From Tricholoma matsutake (taxonomy: Eukaryota > Basidiomycota > Agaricomycetes > Agaricales > Tricholomataceae), in contig AP026538.1 of NCBI GenBank assembly GCA_026075535.2, positions 10,664,001-10,728,000 on the forward strand: a DNA stretch of 64,000 nt, in the 5' to 3' direction. Numbering within the stretch: position 1 is the stretch's first letter; every line of letters starts with the position of its first letter. The translations under genes were made by a program, and so were the position numbers. Shown piece after piece: positions 21,319-31,133 of this stretch. The notes below the pieces were generated by a model. That model had not been told where the DNA came from. It ran no database searches and saw only the letters and a program-made list of their open reading frames with translations.

Positions 21319-23719
21319 CTAATTCTTGACTTGCTTTTTCTTCTTCTTCTTGTCACCTGTCCCTTTATGTCCACCCTCAACCTTGTCACCTTTGACACAT
21401 TTCCCTCTCTTCATTTTCCTCCCATGCCCCTCCAGAAATGTCTCCAAATCCTTGAACGTATAACTTGCTTTCTTTTCACCCCAAAGATCCTCATCAGAAG
21501 GTGCCCCTGGATTGCCCTCCAGCCAATCCACCAAATCTGGATAGTTCGATACCTTTGAAAAACATTTCTTGTAGTGGGAGTGAAAAAATGATTTTGAAAT
21601 GAAAAGCTGAATGATATCTGCTCCCGTAAGCTTGTCACCAACCCAAGACTTGTTAGACATCATTTCTCCATAGGTCTTGGATGCCTGAAGGTAAGCCTTA
21701 TATTTTTTGTAGGCTTGACATAGACTACCATCACTTCTATCAGACAGGTCAGGAGAAACCCCAAGTTGTATCAAAATTTTCTTCTTGAAGGAATCCAAAC
21801 CAGGGTCCCCAGGTGTTTCAGACCGAGTAGCCATGGTTGAGTAAACAGAAGTTGAATGAGAAGTAACTCTAGAACCAGCTCGAGATTGAGAACCAGCTCA
21901 AGAATGAGAGTTAGCTCGAGAAGAATGATTCACAAAACCCATAGGAGGCATCGACTGAGATGATTCCTGGATCTCATCATTAGTCTAACATAGGTCATCA
22001 ATTGATTGAAAAATGAATTAGAAGTTCATGGCAATATACTTACGACAAGAATCCGCAGGATATCTTCACCATTGTGGCATGTCCACACTGCATCCTCATT
22101 GTCCTCTATTGCAGTCTCATAGTGGCCCTTGATATTCCAGACTGAATTTTCATGCAGGAAAATGTGATGGTTTTCATCTAAAAAAATAACATGTAAAAAT
22201 CCAACATATCTAAATATGAACTGGAAACCATACTGCAAACTGGTGAATATTTACGAGAAAGGACTCTTAATACCTTTGTGAGGTTGGGTGTGACTGCATG
22301 TTTGAGCTCCATGTGAGGCTTCACAATAGTCGGATCAGCATATGCAGTGTACACCTGTACCTGACCAATGCAATGTTCAAGGCCATAGTCAAGAGGAACA
22401 GCATCAGCATTATTAAACACATTCCCCTGAGCTTGCCCATGTAGAATCCCACCAGTAACACAGGAGGCTCCTTGCAAATCAATTGTAGGACTTATATTGA
22501 GGCAAGGAGGACTTTGCATATGAATATCTAAAAACCAGGCATCTAACATAATCTACACTTTAAATACACAGTAACTTACCATGTTCTACAGGGGCAGAAT
22601 CTAGTAAAAAAATTATTCCATCAGTGAGTGAGATGAGAAAATAATAAAATTGCGAACTAGTGGTGTTGGATGCATTGAGGATGGTGCTGGCGTTGGGGCT
22701 GTTCCCACTGGCATTGGTGTTGGTGCCGTGCATGCTGGTGTTGGTGTTGGTGTTGCAGCTGTCCCCCCTGGCATTGGTGTTGGTGCTGTCCCCACTGGCA
22801 TTGGCATTGGCGCCATTCCTGTGGGTGCTGGTGCTGGTGTTGGCATTGCAGCTGTCCCCACTGGCGTTGGCATTGGCCTTGGTGCCCTTGGTGTTGGCTT
22901 TCAGCTTTGTCATTGTCTGCCCCTTCATTGTTGTCATTGTCAAAGTTGTTGTCATTGTCGACATTGTTGTCATCTTCGTCATTGTTCTCCTCATTGTTGT
23001 CATCTTCATCGTCATTCTCCTCATTGTCATCTTTGTTGTCATTCTCCTGGTCATTGTCATCTTCATTGTTGTTCTGGTTGGTGTCTTCTTCATTGTCATG
23101 GTCGTTCTCCTGGTTGGTGTCTTCTTTGTTGTTGTCCTCTTTGTTGTTGTCCTCTGCTTCATCTTCATCTTCTTCGTTGTCTCCTTTGTCCTCTTCTTCC
23201 TTGTCATCAGCTTCCTCTACCTCAGATCGGCGTTGGTGGGCACTTGTTGAGTTCCAGGGTGGGGGTGGTAAAATGCTCGCGACAGGACGAGAGCGCTTTG
23301 GTGGAGCGACACCAATGCTGCTCTCGTCCATCAAGTGTTCAGTCCTGTAAATAGAGTAGTTAGTTTGAATAAGAATAAGAAAACTGTTTACCTTGGTAGC
23401 TGAGCAGGAGGCCCAGCCGCTGCTGAATGCATGTCCTTGCGTGCATGGATGGCCAAAGTTTTCCTATTGTTCATTAGTGTCAAATTATGCTCAAGGGAGT
23501 CACTTACCTGGTCTTCTTCCTTGGCTTCTTGGCTTTCTTGCCCCCTTTGCTTGGTTCATCCTCCCCTAGGTCTGTTTTGCTCTTTTTTCATTGCATGCCC
23601 TCATTATCAACCACTGATGTGGCTCGCTTGCATTGGCCTCGTGTCATGGATCCTGTCGATCTGGGGGGCAATCCATGGGCTAGGGGCTTGGGAGTGGTAT
23701 TGGACTGGGTTTGAGGCAT
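21319..23719 (-). CDS. Cassette 2, upstream gene: acidic repeat protein with helical Lys-rich C-terminus
   Basis: Minus-strand exons by eye: 23719-23508, 23463-23392, 23344 to about 22580 (possibly split near 22600), 22527-22274, a small uncertain exon near 22232-22210, 22177-22044, and 21983-21319. Exon 1 is basic (PRKKTR-type end). Exon 3 starts TEHLMDESSIGVAPPKRSRP, then has ~150 residues rich in Asp/Glu/Asn and NANASGDS-type repeats. Later blocks are QGASCVTGGI, GNVFNNADAV, NIKGHYETAIEDNED. The last exon encodes a Ser/Arg segment, MATRSETPGD, and a helical domain (LCQAYKKYKAYLQ, ADIIQLFISKSFFHSHY, DLVDWLEGNPGAPS, YTFKDLETFLEG) with a poly-Lys tail. It shows at least two TGA codons (exon 1 and the Ser/Arg segment) and a possible frame change in exon 3. 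It lies 28 bp upstream of the CxC5/CxC6 ORF. I know no function. Confidence 0.6.
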
Positions 23720-23880
23720 CTTGATGTTGTCGATGGTTGTCGATGGGTCCTAGGATGGGTGTTGAAGGTTGGAGGCAGTGGTGGAAAGGGTGGGAAAGTG
23801 TCAACGAAATAGGTCGCATGATGAGCAATTATCCCAGTTTGGTAGGTTAGTGGTATGTGGTCTATGTAATGTGTAGGGAA
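23720..23880. other. 5' flank of cassette 2
   Basis: Between the ATG at 23719 and SINE copy 6. This is where a promoter would be expected; no TATA-like element is obvious. Confidence 0.3.
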
Positions 23881-24187
23881 AATAAGCCATTGTGGTACAG
23901 TGGTTAATTGCACCTAATGTTCAAGGTAAATGCCCAAAGTCCAGTGTTCGAGTCTCAGTTGTGTACATTTTTCAAATATTACATAATAAGGAGGTTGCCG
24001 ACTCGGACAGTCCTGGGACTCAGCTCAGACTCAGCTCAGACTGGACATTTAGTTTGGCAGGACTCTCAGCCAAAAAAGTCTGAGCAGAGTCTGAGCAAAG
24101 TCTGAGCAAAGTCCGAGGACTGTCCGAGTGTCCAAGTGGAGTCCGAGCGGAGTCCACTCAGATTGGGGGGGGGGAGGGTAAAGACCT
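23881..24187 (+). repeat. SINE copy 6 with tRNA-derived head (plus)
   Basis: A box TGGTACAGTGG at 23893-23903 and B box GTGTTCGAGTC at 23944-23954. The body consists of gactcagctcagactc and gtctgagcaaagtctgagc words, and the tail is gggggggggagggtaaagacc. The G-tract tail is shared with the other copies, the head is different. Confidence 0.8.
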
Positions 24188-24437
24188 TGGGCCACGCAGC
24201 GTCAAAACTGGTTGTTTCCAGTCTTGGGGGCTCGTCTAGAGATGGGGGTGAAGTGGGAGTGGTGGGAGTTGCTGGGTTGAGGTGGTTGAGGTGGGGGGGA
24301 TGGAGGTGGTGTGCTTGTCATCGTTGGTAGTGGTGGTGGGAGTGATGAGCTGGCAGGTGTGATGACATGGCTATGTGCTTTGTCATCACACCCACAGGAA
24401 TGGTATGTAGTGTAGTATGATCACTTACCTGTAATGA
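24188..24437. other. GT/GGT-rich unassigned DNA
   Basis: Low-complexity gtggtggg words, no gene. The pair gtgatgacatggctatgtgc / tttgtcatcac forms a short imperfect hairpin near 24358-24390. Confidence 0.35.
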
Positions 24438-24667
24438 CTGTTTAGCATAATGGTATTGTTGTTGGTTTAGGCTTACATAATTGTCTGTAATGTCAAGTGT
24501 TCAATTCTGGTGTGTGCATTGACTTTTTCATACTATATTACTAAGCAAGGCTGCCTTCATTCCTATTGGAATCCTATGTTGTCTGATGTCTTAGCATAAC
24601 TTTGGAATAGTCCTATGTGATTCCTATGACCAGAAATTCCTAGGAAATTCTGATAGTCCAATCGGAA
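24438..24667 (+). repeat. SINE copy 7 (plus), 3' end interrupted by copy 8
   Basis: Head with an A-box-like TAGCATAATGG and a B-box-like GTGTTCAATTC (about 24496-24506). The body has cctattggaatcctatg and aattcctaggaaattctg words. The expected G-tract tail is missing where the reverse-oriented copy 8 starts. Confidence 0.55.
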
Positions 24668-24998
24668 GAGTACTTTACACTCCCCCACCTATTCCAGTTG
24701 GATTCTGGTTTGTCCAGCTGGAATTTCCGGAATTTCTGGAATCTGGTGGAATTTTTTTTGTATGTAGTTTTCCCTATGCAGCACAATTCTGGTCAGAATA
24801 AGGATCCAATTTACAGCTGGAATCCCCAGAATCTGACTGGACTCATCACAACCAGAATAACAGGAATAACCGGACTAACCAGAATAACAGGAATGCATGT
24901 GCTTTCCAAATAAAAGTTCGACACACATCAAGAATTGAACACTCGACCTTGGGTCTGCACACATAACACCACACTTAACCACTGAGCTACCAAGCAAT
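24668..24998 (-). repeat. SINE copy 8 with tRNA-derived head (minus)
   Basis: Plus strand starts with the inverted tail agtactttacactcccccacc. On the minus strand the A box is TAGCTCAGTGG (plus 24979-24989) and the B box GTGTTCAATTC (plus 24932-24942). The body words are of the ggaataaccagaataac type. Confidence 0.8.
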
Positions 24999-25261
24999 TA
25001 TTCTTGGGCATACATTTAATACTTTTATTACCCAACCAAGGTATGTAGTTAATCACAGCCATTAACGGAATAATTAATAAGTATGCAATATGTATGCATA
25101 TGCATGACATGTGACATGTGACTGCCAGCTCACAACCACCACCACTGTCGCCAATGCCGCCTCCTCCTTCTCTCCACTCTACCACCACCACTGTGTGCGC
25201 ACCCACCACCACCATTCCCATGCCCAATGCCACCATCACCACCACCTTCAAACAAGCTGAC
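24999..25261. other. Unassigned DNA with CCA/CAC-rich stretch
   Basis: AT-rich up to about 25120, then an accaccaccac-rich low-complexity stretch leading into the hairpin/intron-like repeat. No gene recognised. Confidence 0.35.
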
Positions 25262-25735
25262 TGGATGGAATGCGGGCCCAAATGATGCAGATCACATCGT
25301 TTGGGGCCTAAGTATGTTTTTTTTTGTTTGCTTCTTGTTTTTTCATACTAACTAACTTGTTTCATTTGTTTTATAGGTTCTACTCGACTGCCAGACATAA
25401 CATGGGCCCAAACGATGTGATTGGACAGAACACAGGCCCAAGCGATGCAGATTGCATCGTTTGGGCCCTAAGTAAGGTTTTTTTCATTTGCTTTTTGTTT
25501 TTATAAACTAACTAACCTTTTTTTAAGCTTTCTAGGTTATAATCTACTGGCAATGATGCCACCACTCGCAAACAAGCCAACGCAGGCCCAAACGATGCAG
25601 ATCACATCGTTTGGGCCCTATGTGAGTTTTTTTCATTTGCTTTTTGTTTTTATAAACTAACTAACTCGTTTTTTTAGTTTTCTAGGTTATAATCTACTAG
25701 TAACAACACCACCACCTGCAAACGAGCCAACACAC
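25262..25735 (+). repeat. Hairpin/intron-like tandem repeat, three units of ~150-161 bp (plus)
   Basis: Each unit has a near-perfect inverted repeat of the form GGGCCCAAACGATG-CAGATCA-CATCGTTTGGGCCC (25274-25308, 25435-25468, 25585-25618). It is followed 3-4 bp later by an intron-like segment of 64-65 bp: GT at 25312, 25472 and 25622; a doubled CTAACTAAC; and AG at 25376, 25535 and 25685. After the AG comes gttataatctactggcaatg. The same arrangement occurs in minus orientation at 18156-18265, 34027-34125 and 35654-35745. Confidence 0.8.
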
Positions 25736-26625
25736 CCACCCCACGCCTGCGAGCCCCTGCTTGTAGGTGGATCATGAGTGTGTGCAGGCGACAACAACAA
25801 TGACACCGCCATCTACCAGCACCAGAACCCCCCAGAACACAAAGCATGGCTGCCAATGACGACGGACAACAATGACAGGGCCAATGACACACCACCCGCC
25901 TCCAGCCCCACAAGCCACTGCTCGTGGGGTGGATCGTGGGTGGAATGATGCCCAGGTGCAGGGACAGGAGATGACAACAACACACCACCTGCCCCCAGCC
26001 TCACGAGCAACTGCTTGTGGGGTGGATCATGGGTGGAATGACACCCAGGCACAGGGACAGGAGACAACAATGACACACCACCTGCCCCCAGCCTCATGAG
26101 CAACTGCTCATGGGGTGGATCATGGGTGGAATGACAACAATGACAAGCCACCCACCCCCAGCCTCATGAGCAACTGCTCATGGGGTGGATCATGGGTGGA
26201 ATGATGCCCAGGCACAGGGAGAGGAGACAACAATGACACACCACCCACCCCCAGCCTCACGAGCAACTGCTCATGGGGTGGATCATGGGTGGAATGACAA
26301 CGACGACAAGCCACCCACCCCCAGCCTCACAAGCAACTGCTCGTGGGGTGGATCATGGGTGGAATGATGCCCAGGCACAGGGAGAGGAGACAACAATGAC
26401 ACACCACCCACCCCCAGCCTCACGAGCAACTGCTCATGGGGTGGATCGCAGGTGGAATGACAACAATGACAACGACACAGCACCTGCCCCCAGCCTCACG
26501 AGCAACTGCTTGTGTGGTGGATCGTGGGTGGAATGACAACAACGACAAGCCACCTACCCCCAGCCTCACGAGCAACTGCTTGTGGGGTGGATTGTGGGTG
26601 GAAGGACAGACAACAGCAGGGTCGC
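25736..26625 (+). repeat. Minisatellite with GAGCAACTGCTC palindrome
   Basis: A unit of the type ccacccacccccagcctcac + gagcaactgctc + atggggtggatcatgggtgg + aatgacaacaatgacaag is repeated about ten times. Alternate units carry an extra gcccaggcacagggagagg insert. The core gagcaactgctc is palindromic. Long open frames on both strands follow from the repeat. Related single units occur near 17650-17930 and 33530-33760. Confidence 0.85.
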
Positions 26626-26629
26626 ATCC

Positions 26630-26905
26630 CCTCCCCCTCCCCCACACTTTGTGTGGGGAGGGATTTTTTTTGTACTTTTAATTATTTATTAGTATTGTGC
26701 CCCCCCTCCCCCATTTTGCATGGGGGAGGGATTTTTTTCTTCATGTTTTTACCTCCCCCCTTGCATTCAGTGCGAGGGGTTAGCTTTTTATGTATATAAA
26801 TAAAACTCCCTCTCACATCTTGTGAGAGGGAGGATTTTTTGTTTATCTATGTAATCACAATCATCCCCACTCCCTCACATTCAATGTGAGGGATGGGGTT
26901 CATTA
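26630..26905 (+). repeat. Array of five GC-rich hairpins, most followed by T-tracts
   Basis: Stem-loops at about 26638-26665 (cctcccccacac/gtgtggggagg), 26704-26731 (ccctcccccat/atgggggaggg), 26754-26780, 26806-26834 (ctccctctcaca/tgtgagagggag) and 26869-26893 (ccctcacatt/aatgtgaggg). The first four are each followed by a run of T. A sixth relative is at 39045-39072. Confidence 0.75.
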
Positions 26906-26975
26906 AAAAAATTTGATCTTTCATTACTCTGAAAAAAATTAGAGTGTGATGAATAAACATTATATTCTAATAATT

Positions 26976-27300
26976 CTCCTGTGGCTCAACTGGTTAAGCA
27001 CACATGTTTGGTTTGTCATGTGATCACTCTAATCAAGAAGTCTTGAGTTCAATCCTCACTCTGCACAAATATATTTTGTAGGCACTTTGACAATTTAAGA
27101 CTTGAAATTTGACTATCCATTAGGGTATATACTCTAAGTTGAGCATCTGGAGTAACCAGAATCTGGTCGGAATAACCAGAATAACTGGACTCTGACTGGA
27201 ATAACTGGACTCCAATCGGAATAACTGGACTCTGACTGGAATCACTGGACTCCGACTGGAATAACTGGACTCTGACCGGAATAGGTGGGGGAGGGTAAAT
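26976..27300 (+). repeat. SINE copy 9 with tRNA-derived head (plus)
   Basis: Head ctcctgtggctcaactggtt, with A box at 26982-26993 and B box GAGTTCAATCC at 27045-27055. It matches the head of copy 2. The body is a run of ggaataactggactctgact words (27150-27280), ending in ataggtgggggagggtaaat. Confidence 0.85.
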
Positions 27301-27540
27301 TACAGAATCAGAATCACATCAGACTGGACTAAGATTAAACCTGCTATTTCATGTCAATTTGGCTGGTGAAAATGACATCAGAATATGGTCAGATTCCAAT
27401 TGGAGTCTGATTGGAATCATTGGAATCATTGGATTCCTATAGGAATATGGGGGGGAGTGAGGAAATTCCAATAGTCTGATTGGAATCACATTGGACTGGA
27501 CTAGGACTAAACCTGCTATTTCATGTCAATTTGGAGATCT
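27301..27540 (+). repeat. SINE copies 10 and 11 (5'-truncated, partial)
   Basis: The segment at about 27310-27462 carries the body ctatttcatgtcaatttggctgg and the end cctataggaatatggggggg, as in copy 1. A second partial copy of the body (ggactaggactaaacctgct and on) follows at 27487-27533. The two share about 48 bp. Confidence 0.65.
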
Positions 27541-27559
27541 TTGACATGACCAAAGGGAC

Positions 27560-29006
27560 ATGGAGATGGAAGATGGAGAGGTGGGGAAGTTTCCCCCACT
27601 ACCAATGGCTGGCTGGCCATATACACTGGCACCAGGAATGCCTATGATTCCTTATGAGGCTAACTGGATGGCTGCACCCAGGGGACAACCTGGCATCAGT
27701 TTGAGAGGAGGGCATGCGCTGCAGCATACAGCACACCATGAACCATTGGTCATTACCAACATGGAGGAGTTGGATTACTTCATCAAATGGGCAAAGAAAG
27801 GGTGCTGGCATGTATGTGTGCCTACATATGAGAGGTGCAACTCATAAGCAAGGACGAGAGATCACCACTGCAAAGGGCAGCATTAGCAAAGTGGAAGACA
27901 CCCAGTTGGGTGCCAGTATTGAGAATGGGGATCCCAATGCTCCTGTCAGGGTGAACATGCCCCTCGCCTGAGGACTGGGCGAGATGGTTGTGGAGGTATC
28001 CTTGGGAGGTGGATGTTTGCCCCAGCATTTGATGTGCTTGGGATGGCATTCCCTTGGCCTCAGTGCAAGGATTTTTGTGGGCAGCAGTACAGGCACCAAG
28101 AGGTGCCAACATTCAGTGTGCAAGGAACATGTTCCTGTTGAGAGCTGCTGAGTTGGTGGCGACTCTGGGTGGTATTGACATTTGGTGGACAAATTATATC
28201 TCACCATAGCTTCGTCTCCACAAGTGACAGCAGCACAACCATCTGACAATGTCACAGTGGAGGACGTAGCACAACTGTATGCGGCAGATGGGATTACCAT
28301 CTTACAAGTGCAGGACGCACATGAATGGGGCCTACTGGCACTTAACCAGTTAGCTGTTGGAGCAGACACATCCAGGAGGATGGAGGTGATGGCAGCACAG
28401 ATCAGTGTGTGTCAAAACTTGAGCCAGGATGACCAGGATTGTCCAGTATCTATTGAGCCCAGGTGGTATCTGCCACCTGGAGGATTTGGCCTGGCTCCTG
28501 CACCAATGTTAGCACAACCTCAGAGACAACAGCTGCCCCCAAGGGCTCCTGCTCTGACAGTGGGTGTGCCCATGACAGCAGCCCTGGCATCAAAGGTCAT
28601 GGCAGTGGCTGCACCTCCAGATGCACCAACTGCACCAGCTGCCAATCTGGCAGCCCAATTTCTTGAAGGAACATTGAGGTTGCAGCTAGCCCTGGATGAT
28701 GGTGTGATGGGATGGACAGGTGTATCCATCATCTATGTTACAAAGAAAAAGAAAAAGAAAAACAGGAAGGGAAGAGCAGCTCGAAGATGAGCTGAGGAAG
28801 AAGTGGAGGAATGCAGTAGTGGCATTTCTCTGGAGTCAGAGATGGGTGATGAGGATGTGTTGCCACTGTATGGACACCCATCACCTTCTGGCGATGAGAA
28901 GCAGGCGCTGACAGACAGTGCCAACAAAGACATAGATATGGAGCAGAGGTGGATGTCTACCTCAAAGGAGAAGAAAGAATTTTTTCTTTGTACATACTTC
29001 TGTTAA
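27560..29006 (+). pseudogene. Unidentified coding remnant, Ala/Gln/Pro-rich with basic KKKKKK segment
   Basis: Plus-strand segments align head to tail. First is 27560-27847 (MEMEDGEVGKFPPLPMAG, EELDYFIKWAKKGCWHVCVPTY). After a 1-nt shift near 27830 comes GATHKQGREITTAKGS up to a TGA at 27969. Then 28182-28790 (VTVEDVAQLYAADGITILQVQDA, PPGGFGLAPAPML, GVSIIYVTKKKKKKNRKGR). In another frame 28790-29003 is acidic (MGDEDVLPLYGHPSPSGDE, SANKDIDMEQRW). The order hydrophobic/proline-rich then basic would fit a retroelement gag-like protein, but I do not recognise the family. It abuts Gypsy copy C, which is on the other strand. Confidence 0.35.
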
Positions 29007-29149
29007 AACCCCCAGGGGGCATGGTGCTTGGGTGGCCAACATCGTGTCAGGCATTGGCAAGCTGCCATTTTTTTCTAAAAATTGCATGGACAATTTTCCA
29101 GTATCTACCAGTGCACATGTATTAATAACATTCATTATGCATGGTACAC

Positions 29150-30811
29150 CAGTAGCTCCCTGTTGTAAATCTCGTAGTCCCATTCTGTTGGTGTTAGCGC
29201 ATGCGATATGTATCCGCACGGGTGCCAGTCCCCATTTGTGTCCCTTTGTCTCAGCACTCCTCCTGTCACATGTTTTGAGGCGTCTGATTCTATCGTGAAT
29301 GGCTTTGTCGGGTCTGGCATCAGCAGTACTGGGGCTTCTGTGAATTTCTTTTTCAGCATTTGAAAAGCCTGTTTGCATTCCGTTGTCCAGTTGAATGTCT
29401 TGTCCTTCTTTGTCAGTTCATTAAGCGGTCTGCTTGTCTCCGCAAAATGTCTGATAAACTTCCTGTAGAAGTTACCAAATCCCAGGAAGGATCTGACTGC
29501 CTTTACGTTTGTTGGGGTTGGCCAATCCTGTATACCTACCAGTTTCGTGTTGTCCATGGCAATTTCGTTGGGTCGGATGATCAGACCCAAGAATTCCACC
29601 TTGTGGACGTCGAACTTGCATTTCTCCGGCTTCAGGTATAAATCGTTTTCTGCCAGTCTTTGCAGTACCCTCTTTGTCCTTTCCTGGTGTTCGTTCTGAT
29701 CCTTGGAGAATATCAGGATGTCATCCATGTAGATCACGAGCCATCCTTCCCCAATCATGTCGCGGAATATCTCGTTCATCATTGCCTGGAAGGTCGTCAG
29801 TGAGTTGCATAATCCAAAGAACATCACCGTTGGTTCGAACAGCCCCCGATTTGTCTTGAAGGCTGCCTTCCATTGATCTCCATCTTTGATTCTGATGTTG
29901 TGATATCCCCATCAGATGTCCAATTTCATAAACCATTTTGCCCCTCTTAGTTTGTCCAACAGGTCTCCTACCAGCGGCAGTGGGTAGGTGTTCTTGATTG
30001 TTCTGTTGTTCAAGTACCTGTAATCTTGGCAAGGTCATAGCGCATCCGAGTCCTTCTTTGCAACGAAGAAGAATGGCAATGCCATGGGTGATTTTGATGG
30101 TCGGATGTATCCTTTCTTCAGGCTTTTGTCGAGAAACTCATCGAGTTTCCTCTGTTCTGCCGGCAATAATGGGTAAACCCTGCAGTCCTTTGCCATAAAA
30201 TCTGGTTTAAGTTCGATCGCATGATCCCAGGATCTTGATTCTGGGAATCTTTCCGATGCTTCCTTTTCAAATATCCATCAGTACTCCTTATACTGTTCTG
30301 GGAGTAGTTCGTCTAGGGTCTTCTGTTTGGGGTCTCCTTCCTTCTTATGTGTCAGGTGTTGTGAGACCGATGTTTTTGCCCTAATCCAGATATTCTGTCT
30401 GTATGCATATCGTGGTGATCCTTTTGCCTTCACAATTTGAGAGATTGTCTTTGTCTTCTGGGAGTATCCATATTTTGGCTCATCGTACTCCTCCATCAGT
30501 GGCATCTTAGCCAGTTCGAATATTCCAATGATGGGTTCTCCTCGAATGTAGGTGATCAGTAGTTCATTGTCTGCAATTTCTTGTTCGGGTGTCCGTTCTG
30601 TTGCCTGTTCCATTGCCTGTTCCATTGCCTGTTCGTGGTTTGCCAGTGCTGGGTTTTCCTTCCCAGTGTCTTCTTCGTCCTGTGGCCCAATGGGCTCTGC
30701 ATCTTGAAGAGTCGTAATCGCGATCTCTTCATCGTCGATTTCTTTGATTGTCGCTTTGGGCATCTTGCTTCTTCTTGGTTCTTTGTGGAGGACTCCTCCC
30801 ATCAGTTTCAC
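29150..30811 (-). pseudogene. pol: Gypsy reverse transcriptase and partial RNase H, copy C
   Basis: From 30811: a linker region with acidic and Gln/Glu repeats (NHEQAMEQAMEQATERTPEQ), then KTLDELLPEQYKEY. The RT has [71 protein letters not shown] and the catalytic YMDDILIF (about 29735). The connection [15 protein letters not shown] leads to RNase H with [14 protein letters not shown] and YEIYNRELL, where it is cut off. Three stops are seen (about 30279, and around 30040 and 29910 where CGA or CAA fit). Otherwise it is long and open (29827-29135). Confidence 0.85.
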
Positions 30812-31133
30812 CTTGGCAACAACTCTTTGGCATAGCTCTCGGTGTTCTTCTTTCTTGCCTTTCAGGGCTATCTTTTCCCTTGCTTTCGTGACTATTCGGG
30901 CCAGTGCCAGTCATTCTGGCAGCCAGCCTCTCCAGTTCTCTGGTGGCCACCTTTTTCCATCATGCTTGTTCTTCCTCAGCAGTCTTCTTCTTGAGGGCGA
31001 GCTTTTCTTGTTCTTTGGTGACAATCTTTTGGCACCATGCCTGTCTCTCTTCTTTCGTCATGTCAAAGGGGTCCTTCTTCTTTTCGGTTCCCCTCTGGCG
31101 CCATGATAGGTACCCTTCATTGGGTTTCTTGGT

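Noticed and set aside
22650..23354. Plus-strand frames of 147-234 codons (Val/Ser/Cys-rich)
   Set aside because: Antisense to the acidic exon of the cassette-2 gene, whose splice sites and homology support the minus strand.
25813..26536. Overlapping His/Pro-rich frames on both strands
   Set aside because: They follow from the minisatellite period and have no conserved start or stop outside it.
25736..26625. CRISPR array
   Set aside because: Units have no unique spacers of constant length and vary in insert content; this is a minisatellite.
26630..26905. Bacterial-type rho-independent terminators
   Set aside because: The layout fits, but introns, LTR elements and SINEs show a eukaryotic genome; kept as a hairpin-repeat finding instead.
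28985..29135. VDTG-containing minus-strand frame as a retroviral-type protease
   Set aside because: Only the DTG triplet fits. No flap or downstream hydrophobic motif, and the element's real protease (LLDSGAG) is at 31134-31616.
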